16,521 bases of DNA, taken from positions 1-16,521 of the forward strand of contig CAZECE010000069.1 in NCBI GenBank assembly GCA_964510525.1, in the 5' to 3' direction. This DNA is from CAZECE01 sp964510525. GTDB taxonomy: Bacteria > Pseudomonadota > Gammaproteobacteria > Pseudomonadales > JANQJO01. Below, one piece after another: positions 1 through 5,938 of this stretch. The stretch's first letter is position 1, and each line of letters begins with the position of its first letter. The position numbers and the translations under genes are program-made. The notes under the pieces were generated by a model that saw only the letters and a list, made by a program, of their open reading frames with translations, was not told the DNA's origin and did not search any database.

Positions 1-2
1 TG

Positions 3-263
3 CAGACCGTCATGGACGAGTGGCTGGGCGAAGGTCAGGCCCGTGTCATCTGCCCGATCACGGACCCCTATGTGGTGCACCACGGAGCCCTAGGCGGCTT
101 CGCCACCATCTACCTCGCCGACAGCGGCAAGACCGCGGATGTGGTCGCCCGCCTATCGGCCCTCGACGGGATCGAGGCCGCCCTCAGCCGCGACGACGGC
201 TGCCGCCGTTTCGAGCTGCCGCCCGACCGGGTCGGCGACGTGATGGTGATCTCCACCAGGAAC
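3..263 (+). pseudogene. phnA: Phosphonoacetate hydrolase (PhnA), internal fragment on foreign DNA
   Basis: The frame is open from the window edge and reads as the later part of PhnA, a zinc-dependent alkaline-phosphatase-superfamily enzyme that splits phosphonoacetate into acetate and phosphate. Family-typical stretches are ICPITDPYVVHHGALGGFA and the later FELPPDRVGDVMVIST. About 87 codons are present. The frame remains PhnA-like up to STRN (aac at 261-263). It then runs into out-of-frame pilT sequence and stops at 285-287. The protein therefore lacks its C-terminus, where I recall the family's last metal-binding histidine lying; that point is from memory. The DNA is strikingly GC-rich with GC-rich third positions, unlike everything after base 265, and suggests an alphaproteobacterial-type donor. 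Family identification is fairly secure. That this is a real gene of the host is doubtful. Confidence 0.75.
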
Positions 264-268
264 GCTCG
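260..268. other. Chimeric junction between phnA fragment and pilT fragment
   Basis: PhnA similarity ends in its reading frame at about base 263. PilT similarity begins in a different frame at ctc (265-267), which encodes the Leu of the LDYIN stretch that normally lies well inside PilT. Base composition shifts at the same point. No target-site duplication, integrase, terminal inverted repeat or long shared homology is visible. At most one or two bases could be shared. The simplest reading is a join of two unrelated molecules; a real illegitimate recombination cannot be excluded from the sequence alone. Confidence 0.8.
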
Positions 269-870
269 ATTACATCAACGAAAATAAATACGAACACTTA
301 TTGACAATCGAAGACCCCATCGAATTTGTCCACGAAAGCAAAAAGTGCCTGATTAACCAACGAGAAGTACACCGAGATACCCTCAGCTTTTCTGACGCAC
401 TCCGCTCGGCACTGCGGGAAGACCCCGACATTATTTTGGTGGGTGAGATGCGGGATTTAGAAACCATTCGCCTGGCCTTAAGTGCCGCTGAAACGGGTCA
501 CTTGGTTTTTGGTACCCTACACACCACCTCCGCGGCCAAAACCATCGACCGGATTGTCGATGTCTTTCCCGCCGCCGAAAAAGCCATGGTGCGCTCCATG
601 CTATCCGAATCCTTGCAAGGCGTGGTCTCGCAAACTCTATTGAAAAAACTCAACGGTGGTCGTGTTGCTGCACATGAGATCATGATCGGCACGCCCGCGA
701 TTCGCAACCTGATCCGAGAAGACAAGGTCGCACAGATGTACTCTGCCATTCAAACAGGCGCCAGCATCGGCATGCAAACCCTAGATCAGTCATTACAAAA
801 TCTCTTAAAACAAGGGCTCATTGGGCGCGACGTGGCGAAAGAAAAAGCCAAAAACCCGGATGCGTTTTAA
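265..870 (+). CDS. pilT: Type IV pilus retraction ATPase PilT, 5'-truncated
   Basis: PilT is the hexameric cytoplasmic ATPase that drives pilus depolymerisation and twitching motility. About 201 codons remain of a usual length near 344, so the N-terminal domain and the Walker A loop are missing. What is present is strongly PilT. The Asp box LLTIEDPIEFVH lies at about 298-333, the Walker B-like IILVGEMRD at about 433-459, and the His box HLVFGTLHT near 500-526. The diagnostic AIRNLIRE motif that separates PilT from related ATPases lies near 697-720, followed by GMQTLDQSL. The TTG at 301 is not a real start: clear PilT sequence (LDYINENKYEH) precedes it in frame without a stop back to the junction. 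The stop at 868-870 is two bases before pilU, so the pair is probably co-transcribed. As it stands the gene is broken by the chimeric join, not by mutation. Confidence 0.93.
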   Translation, partial: LDYINENKYEHLLTIEDPIEFVHESKKCLINQREVHRDTLSFSDALRSALREDPDIILVGEMRDLETIRLALSAAETGHLVFGTLHTTSAAKTIDRIVDVFPAAEKAMVRSMLSESLQGVVSQTLLKKLNGGRVAAHEIMIGTPAIRNLIREDKVAQMYSAIQTGASIGMQTLDQSLQNLLKQGLIGRDVAKEKAKNPDAF

Positions 871-872
871 CA

Positions 873-2030
873 ATGCAATTTGAAGATCTGCTCCAATTAA
901 TGGTCGAAAAGGGCGCCTCGGATCTGTTCATCACCGCAGGCGTGCCACCGAGCATTAAAATCAACGGCTCAGTACTGCCTATTAATAACAAACCCCTGAC
1001 ACCAGAAAAAACTCGCGACACCGTGTTTTCGATCATGTCAGAAAAACAGCGCAACGAATTTTTGCACACTCGGGAATGTAATTTTGCTTTAAGTGCGCGC
1101 GGAATTGGTCGATTTCGTGTCAGCGCCTTTTATCAACGCAACCTAGCGGGCATGATCTTAAGGCGCATTGAAACCAACATTCCGGACATCGATGATCTGC
1201 AACTACCCGATATTCTGAAAGATTTATCATTAAGCAAACGCGGCATTGTTCTGTTTGTCGGGGCAACCGGGGCCGGTAAATCCACCTCGCTCGCTTCCAT
1301 GATCGGCCATCGCAATAAAAACAGCAAAGGCCATATCATCTGCATAGAAGATCCCATTGAGTACATCCATGATCACATCGATTGCATCGTCACGCAGCGC
1401 GAAGTTGGTCTAGACACCGAGTCCTACGAGATCGGCCTCAAAAACACACTGCGCCAAGCCCCCGATTGCATCATGATCGGAGAGATCCGAACCCAAGAAG
1501 CCATGGAGTACACCCTGGCGTTTGCCGAAACCGGCCACTTTGTATTGGCCACACTGCACGCCAACAACGCCAACCAAGCATTGGATCGCATCATGCATTT
1601 TTTCCCACCCGAGCGTCATGCGCAGGCCTGGATGGACTTATCGCTGAACTTAAAAGGGATCGTGGCCCAACAACTGATCCCCACTAAAGACAATCGTAGC
1701 CGTCGAGCCGTGGTCGAAATTATGATTAATACCCCGCTAGTCGCGGAGTACATACGCAAAGGCGACGTACACATGCTAAAAGAGCGAATTGCCAAATCCC
1801 GCGATGAAGGCATGCAAACGTTCGACCAGGCCCTCTTAGACTTATACATTCAAGGCATGATTACCCACGAGGACGCACTCAAATTTGCTGACTCCCCCAA
1901 CGACCTACGACTGATGATCAAGCTCTCACAACAAGAAATGGAATCAAAGGGGGGTTACGATCCAGACGAGCCAGGGCAATTAAAACTCAAACCCACTGAT
2001 GACATGGATAAACAACACTTTATCCGATAA
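873..2030 (+). CDS. pilU: Type IV pilus retraction ATPase paralogue PilU
   Basis: PilU is the second retraction ATPase, a PilT paralogue that needs or assists PilT in several gammaproteobacteria. The 385-residue length fits the family. Visible motifs are Walker A GATGAGKST (residues 130-138), Asp box ICIEDPIEYIH (156-166), Walker B region CIMIGEIRT with catalytic-type Glu204 (199-207), and His box GHFVLATLHA (221-230). The N-terminal 100 residues form the PAS-like domain of secretion ATPases. The polar C-terminal tail (about 345-385) is typical of PilU and absent from PilT. The ATG start lies two bases after the pilT stop, so translation is probably coupled. Downstream there are only 34 bases before the convergent small gene, and no clear hairpin terminator. 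Confidence 0.95.
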   Translation: MQFEDLLQLMVEKGASDLFITAGVPPSIKINGSVLPINNKPLTPEKTRDTVFSIMSEKQRNEFLHTRECNFALSARGIGRFRVSAFYQRNLAGMILRRIETNIPDIDDLQLPDILKDLSLSKRGIVLFVGATGAGKSTSLASMIGHRNKNSKGHIICIEDPIEYIHDHIDCIVTQREVGLDTESYEIGLKNTLRQAPDCIMIGEIRTQEAMEYTLAFAETGHFVLATLHANNANQALDRIMHFFPPERHAQAWMDLSLNLKGIVAQQLIPTKDNRSRRAVVEIMINTPLVAEYIRKGDVHMLKERIAKSRDEGMQTFDQALLDLYIQGMITHEDALKFADSPNDLRLMIKLSQQEMESKGGYDPDEPGQLKLKPTDDMDKQHFIR

Positions 2031-2064
2031 TGAGCTGCTAATTAAAAATAACGAATACTAAAAG

Positions 2065-2343
2065 CTAATGCAGACGAGTGATGATTTCTTCTTTATCTTG
2101 TGTTTCACCCAGCACTTCCCGCACCTTGGTAAATACCTGTGTGGCCACCTCAGGGTGGGCGCCGTAAGAGACCAATTTGCCATACTTCCAGCCGGCTTCC
2201 GCTAACACCTTGGCTTTGTATTCCGCACCCTTGATCCCTTTGCCACCAACATCAATTAGGAACTGTTCAATCGATACATGCCCTAACTGAACACCGGCTT
2301 TAAAAGTTGTAAAATCGGATTGTTGAATTTCAGGAAATTGCAT
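2065..2343 (-). CDS. Small uncharacterised protein (92 aa)
   Basis: I do not recognise this family. It is a soluble-looking, mixed-charge protein with no signal peptide, membrane segment or cysteines. Two Gly-rich turns (DVGGKGIKG and a later YGAHPE) separate predicted helices, and the C-terminal half has a helical pattern ending in REVLGETQDKEEIITRLH. I prefer the ATG at 2343, because GAGG lies about five bases upstream of it. A GTG six bases earlier would add two residues but has no well-placed ribosome binding site. It follows the inactive dihydroorotase gene by 39 bases on the same strand, so it is probably the last gene of the pyr run and converges on pilU. A genuine gene is likely because of the ribosome binding site and the tight packing; function is unknown. 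Confidence 0.7.
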   Translation of the reverse strand: MQFPEIQQSDFTTFKAGVQLGHVSIEQFLIDVGGKGIKGAEYKAKVLAEAGWKYGKLVSYGAHPEVATQVFTKVREVLGETQDKEEIITRLH

Positions 2344-2352
2344 AGCCACCTC

Positions 2353-2382
2353 AATGTTAGTCTTAAAAATTTGATGTTAGCC
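2353..2382. repeat. Two 10-base direct repeats, 20-base period, in the pyrX-orphan gap
   Basis: On the minus strand GGCTAACATC and GACTAACATT (8 of 10 identical) are spaced exactly 20 bases start to start. An A/T-rich stretch (AAATTTTTAA) lies between them, just ahead of the orphan gene's ribosome binding site. The spacing equals about two helical turns, but the site could equally be a chance or slippage duplication. Confidence 0.5.
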
Positions 2383-3753
2383 TCAAAGATTCGCAGCGCG
2401 ATAAGCTGCCTTACCTGAAATAAAGGATAGCACCACTTTTCCAACTAATGGAGACAACCAGTTCGGCGAGTTGCGACCAGCAGACAGGCCTGTCGCCTCA
2501 TTTAAATTCCAGCTGACTGCCGGATCAAGCACCACAAACTCCGCAGGCTGCTGCATTGCAAAACACGTCGGGGCACTCCCCAAGGTCTGACCACGCAGCA
2601 CGTGCCTAGGCCCAGACGTCAACGCCGCCACAGCCGTTTTTAAAGGCAGCGCCCCTGAGTTCACCAAAGACAACCACCCTGGCACAAAGCCATCCAACAC
2701 CGACATACCTGGCGCACTCTCAGCAAAGGGCACCGCTTTCGCCGCCGGCTCATGGGGTCGATGGTCAGTGCACAGGTTAGTAATCACTCCGGATTTAAGG
2801 CCATTCAACAACGCCTGCCGATCCCGTTCTTCGCGCAACGGCGGTCGTACATGAAATACCGAATGAAACCCCGCCAACGCCGCATCGGTATACAGCAGAT
2901 GCGCCAAACTCACACCACAGGTAACCGACAGCCCGCGACGCTGCGCTTGCTCGATGAGCGCCACACTATCGGCTGAGCTGATCATTAAAAAATGCAGCGC
3001 CACCCCGGTTTCTGCCGCCAACTCGATGTCACGCGCGACCGCAATGGTTTCGGCACAAGCAGGAATCGTCGGCAACCCCAGAGCACACCCAAAAGCGCCG
3101 TCGTGAACCCCACCCGGCAAAGACAATGTCGCGTCCTGGGGTAAGGACATCACCGACAACCCCACGCTGTGGGCATAACGATAGCCATTTAAGCGAACTT
3201 GAATGTCCGCGACATCACGACCACATTGCGTCACCGCAACACAACCGGCCTGTTTCAGCGCCATCATTTCACTGAGCTGCTGACCCGCTAAACCTTGAGT
3301 GAGCGCCGCCAACGGCCAGATTCGAGGCAAGCCTGCCGTTGCAAAGCCAGCCAACAACCGGCTGATTGCCGGCGTATCATTAACTGGCAGGGTCTCTGGC
3401 AACACCACCCAGTCGGAAAACCCGGCCGCCGCCGCTGCGGTTAACTCACCCGACACAGGCCCTTTGGATTCATACCCCGGCTCGGTCATCCCAACCCCTA
3501 AATCCACAGCCCCAGGCATCGCCCACAAATGCTCGGCCGCGACGACGTCAGCAGGATCCAATTGCGCCGCCGCCACACACTCTGGCAAATCCGACACGCC
3601 CGCTGATGTCGACGGCGCGACATACACCAGCTTGCCGTGGTGAACCATCAGATCCATTCGCTGATCCCAAGGCCCCGCCGGGTCTAATACTCGAATGTGC
3701 TTTAAAAAAACCGAATCCTTTACCGCTTTCATGGTATTAACTACCGTCTTCAT
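2383..3753 (-). CDS. pyrX: Inactive dihydroorotase-like subunit of aspartate transcarbamoylase (PyrX / PyrC')
   Basis: This is an amidohydrolase-fold protein of the dihydroorotase family (456 aa) that has lost its metal site. Dihydroorotases carry PGxxDxHxH; here the stretch is MPGAVDLGVGMTEPG (79-93), with Gly-Val-Gly (86-88) replacing the His-x-His. The region that normally reads PHH before LLLTD is VSLAHLLYTD (281-290). Fold landmarks survive, such as LPETLPVNDTP (118-128), PPLR (304-307) and TDHRPHE (329-335). In Pseudomonas a comparable inactive PyrC' is a structural partner needed for PyrB to assemble into active ATCase dodecamers; the gene order pyrR-pyrB-pyrX here argues for the same role. 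The start ATG lies 12 bases after pyrB, so co-expression is expected. An in-frame ATG at 3732 is an alternative, and neither start has a strong ribosome binding site. Confidence 0.88.
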   Translation of the reverse strand: MKTVVNTMKAVKDSVFLKHIRVLDPAGPWDQRMDLMVHHGKLVYVAPSTSAGVSDLPECVAAAQLDPADVVAAEHLWAMPGAVDLGVGMTEPGYESKGPVSGELTAAAAAGFSDWVVLPETLPVNDTPAISRLLAGFATAGLPRIWPLAALTQGLAGQQLSEMMALKQAGCVAVTQCGRDVADIQVRLNGYRYAHSVGLSVMSLPQDATLSLPGGVHDGAFGCALGLPTIPACAETIAVARDIELAAETGVALHFLMISSADSVALIEQAQRRGLSVTCGVSLAHLLYTDAALAGFHSVFHVRPPLREERDRQALLNGLKSGVITNLCTDHRPHEPAAKAVPFAESAPGMSVLDGFVPGWLSLVNSGALPLKTAVAALTSGPRHVLRGQTLGSAPTCFAMQQPAEFVVLDPAVSWNLNEATGLSAGRNSPNWLSPLVGKVVLSFISGKAAYRAANL

Positions 3754-3765
3754 GATACAAACAGA

Positions 3766-4722
3766 TCATCCTAGGGTGGCCGCTCGCTGCTCAATGGCCC
3801 CGCTCATCACCATCGACAGTACCGCCATCCGCACCGCGATACCAAACGACACTTGCTCTAAAATAACCGACTGCGGACCATCGGCGACGCTGGATTCAAT
3901 TTCAACACCACGGTTAATGGGTCCCGGGTGCATCACAATCGCATCCGGCTTGGCCCGTTTTAAAAGAGCCGGAGTTAAGCCATACGCCTGAAAAAATTCC
4001 GCTTCGCTCGGTAAAAATGCCCCAGACATACGCTCTTTTTGCAAACGCAGCAAAATAACCACATCCACATTGTGAATACCGGCCGCAAGATCGGAGCCCG
4101 CAGACACCTGAAATGCACTCAAATCGCGGGGCAACAAGGTCTTAGGGGCAACCACACGAATGTCTTTCACCCCCAAGCGCTCTAGTGCCACCATTTGAGA
4201 ACGAGCCACTCTAGAGTGCAAAATATCGCCCACAATGGCCACTGAGAGTTCACTTAAATTGGGTTTAAAATGGCGTATCGTAAAAGCATCCAACAGCGCC
4301 TGTGTGGGGTGCGCATGACGCCCATCACCGGCATTGATAACAGCAACACCAGGCAGTAATTGCTGCGCAATAAAGTGCGCGGCGCCACTACTGCCATGAC
4401 GCACCACAAACATATCAACCGACATGGCGTGCAAATTTTTCAGCGTATCCAGCAACGTTTCACCTTTGCTGGTGGCAGAAGCTTGAATGTTTAAATTAAT
4501 CACATCCGCAGACAAACGCTTCGCGGCCAACTCAAACGTCGTTCGAGTGCGCGTGCTGTTTTCAAAAAACAAATTAGCGATGGTTTTGCCGCGTAACAAG
4601 GGCACGCTTTTCACAGTGCGATCTTTTATCGACAAAAACGAATGCGCGGTATCCAGTATCGAAGTGATCTGCGTGGGATCTAAATCACTCACACTCAACA
4701 AATGCGGGATATCGGCGCTCAT
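3766..4722 (-). CDS. pyrB: Aspartate carbamoyltransferase catalytic subunit
   Basis: PyrB condenses carbamoyl phosphate with L-aspartate to carbamoyl aspartate, the committed step of pyrimidine synthesis, in the cytoplasm. Numbered from the ATG at 4722 (318 aa), the carbamoyl-phosphate site FFENSTRTRTTFE is at 52-64 and the SKGE loop with Lys86 at 85-88. HPTQ is at 138-141 and the aspartate-side MHPGPINRG at 264-272. All key residues look intact. A longer reading from TTG at 4752 would overlap pyrR by 17 bases and add ten residues without family resemblance. Its purine run also sits too close to the TTG, so I prefer the ATG 13 bases after pyrR. No pyrI regulatory chain is present; the partner is the inactive dihydroorotase downstream, as in pseudomonads. 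Confidence 0.95.
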   Translation of the reverse strand: MSADIPHLLSVSDLDPTQITSILDTAHSFLSIKDRTVKSVPLLRGKTIANLFFENSTRTRTTFELAAKRLSADVINLNIQASATSKGETLLDTLKNLHAMSVDMFVVRHGSSGAAHFIAQQLLPGVAVINAGDGRHAHPTQALLDAFTIRHFKPNLSELSVAIVGDILHSRVARSQMVALERLGVKDIRVVAPKTLLPRDLSAFQVSAGSDLAAGIHNVDVVILLRLQKERMSGAFLPSEAEFFQAYGLTPALLKRAKPDAIVMHPGPINRGVEIESSVADGPQSVILEQVSFGIAVRMAVLSMVMSGAIEQRAATLG

Positions 4723-4735
4723 CGTGTCGGCACGC

Positions 4736-5305
4736 TCATGATGATAGGTCAACCTCTTCCAACCTCAAAGGCTCAGGCCCTCTGATTTTAATCCGCTTAT
4801 GAGCCGGCAACTGCAAACGTACACCAGCAACATCGGCGGCTATGGGTAACTCACGCCCGCCCATCGACACCAGCACCACCAAGGTCACCGAGGCCGGTCG
4901 TCCATAATCAAACAACTCATTTAAAGCCGCTCGAATAGTACGCCCGGTCATCAACACATCATCGACCAGAATCACATGTTGATCTTCGATATCAAAGGGT
5001 AGGTGCGAAGGCGTTACACTGGGGTGAAGCCCTTGGCGGCTGAAGTCATCACGATAAAAACTGATATTAAGCTGGCCCAATTGATCAGGAACGTTTGCCA
5101 TCAACGCACGTAAATGCTGCGCCACCCACACCCCTCCGGTTTGAATGCCCACCCAGCTCACGTCAGACCCTTGCTCGGATCCAGGCACCACGTCTGCACC
5201 GCCTTGTATCAATACACCACGCTGTACTAATAAAGTCTCAAGTGCTGCAGCCATGTGCTGCAAACGCAGCGGAACATCAATTGCGGCTAATGTTTCCATC
5301 TCCAT
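4736..5305 (-). CDS. pyrR: Bifunctional pyr operon regulator / uracil phosphoribosyltransferase PyrR
   Basis: PyrR belongs to the type I phosphoribosyltransferase fold. In Gram-positives it binds pyr mRNA to cause attenuation and also has uracil phosphoribosyltransferase activity; in pseudomonads it sits first in pyrR-pyrB-pyrC'. The PRPP-binding loop VILVDDVLMTGRT is clear (about residues 111-123 counted from the ATG at 5305). It is preceded by WVGIQTGGVW and the LNISFYRDD strand, and followed by LVVLVSMGGRELPI and AHKRIKI, all PyrR-like. The start is uncertain. GTG at 5323 gives 195 aa but lacks a ribosome binding site; ATG at 5305 gives 189 aa with GGAG 12 bases upstream; ATG at 5299 is also possible. 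I see no convincing attenuator hairpin in the 50-base leader between this gene and the one before it. Confidence 0.92.
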   Translation of the reverse strand: MEMETLAAIDVPLRLQHMAAALETLLVQRGVLIQGGADVVPGSEQGSDVSWVGIQTGGVWVAQHLRALMANVPDQLGQLNISFYRDDFSRQGLHPSVTPSHLPFDIEDQHVILVDDVLMTGRTIRAALNELFDYGRPASVTLVVLVSMGGRELPIAADVAGVRLQLPAHKRIKIRGPEPLRLEEVDLSS

Positions 5306-5355
5306 CTGACTTACCCACTCCACCGAGCTTATCTAAAGACGACGCTCAAAATACG

Positions 5356-5886
5356 CTAGCCGTCATTCGTTGGCAAGGAGATTAGCGGATTCCCGTCATC
5401 ATCGGTGGCATAAAAAATACTTTTCACCATCGCCAACTCTTCCGACATTTGTCCCAAGCGACGAATCAATAACTTAATAATGAACTGATAAAAGTGCATG
5501 CTGAAAATTTCATTACCCTTGGTGTGGACTTGACGCATCAAGATGGTATCGATCGCCAAACACTTAACCGGTGTTAACGCCACCACGTCCGCGCTGGGGG
5601 CACTAGCAGAAACCAACGGCGCCTCGCCAAAGACATCTCCGCGCTGAAAAATCACTGTAATCTCAACATCATTACACACCACACGCAATTTGCCCGACAA
5701 TAAGATAAACACCCAACTGGACTTCACACCCTGCTGCAATATTTTCTCATGAGCGGTATAAGAAAATACCTGACACACCGATAAAAATTGCCCCACGTAC
5801 TCCGTCGAGATCTCAGCAAATAACGGAATATCGGACAAATGATAACGTTCAATGTCGGTTTGCTTGAGGTAATGCGTTCTTTCCAT
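5356..5886 (-). CDS. Cyclic-nucleotide-binding-fold (CRP-like sensor) protein without DNA-binding domain
   Basis: A 176-residue protein with one cNMP-binding beta-roll (about residues 18-118), followed by helices to about 158 and a short polar tail. Typical stretches are LFAEIS, the turn ILQQG, WVFILLSGKLRV (58-69) and the phosphate-binding cassette FGEAPLVSASAPSADVVA (86-103). There is no helix-turn-helix, so it is not a transcription factor of the usual CRP type. The conserved Arg that contacts the cyclic phosphate in CRP/PKA cassettes (in the RSA/RAA position) appears to be Pro98, so ordinary cAMP binding is doubtful. It may sense another ligand or serve as a protein-interaction module. 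The start ATG has a good ribosome binding site (AGGGAA, four bases upstream). It lies between a GGDEF gene and pyrR on the same strand with gaps near 50 bases. Confidence 0.85.
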   Translation of the reverse strand: MERTHYLKQTDIERYHLSDIPLFAEISTEYVGQFLSVCQVFSYTAHEKILQQGVKSSWVFILLSGKLRVVCNDVEITVIFQRGDVFGEAPLVSASAPSADVVALTPVKCLAIDTILMRQVHTKGNEIFSMHFYQFIIKLLIRRLGQMSEELAMVKSIFYATDDDGNPLISLPTNDG

Positions 5887-5899
5887 GTCGTTCCCTAAG

Positions 5900-5931
5900 C
5901 CCTTAACATCCTAAACCCTCAACATCCTAGG
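5900..5931. repeat. Imperfect 16-bp tandem duplication between GGDEF and cNMP-fold genes
   Basis: The units CCCTTAACATCCTAAA (5900-5915) and CCCTCAACATCCTAGG (5916-5931) match at 13 of 16 positions and fill most of the 52-base gap between the two genes. Just beyond, nearer the cNMP-fold start, lies that gene's ribosome binding site. Confidence 0.7.
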
Positions 5932-5938
5932 CCACACA

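Noticed and set aside
301..870. A complete 189-residue ATPase starting at TTG 301
   Set aside because: PilT-specific sequence continues in frame upstream of 301 to base 265, so this is a truncated pilT and not an independent short gene.
3..870. A genuine PhnA-PilT fusion protein
   Set aside because: The two pieces are in different reading frames and the PhnA frame stops at 285-287.
2383..3753. Active dihydroorotase PyrC
   Set aside because: The His-x-His metal motif and a later His ligand are missing, although TDHRPH remains.
3766..4752. pyrB starting at TTG 4752
   Set aside because: It would overlap pyrR by 17 bases, its purine run touches the start codon, and the ten extra residues do not resemble the family; ATG 4722 fits better.
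5306..5355. PyrR-binding attenuator in the pyrR leader
   Set aside because: Only weak partial complementarity (GACG/CGTC) is visible and there is no terminator-antiterminator pair.
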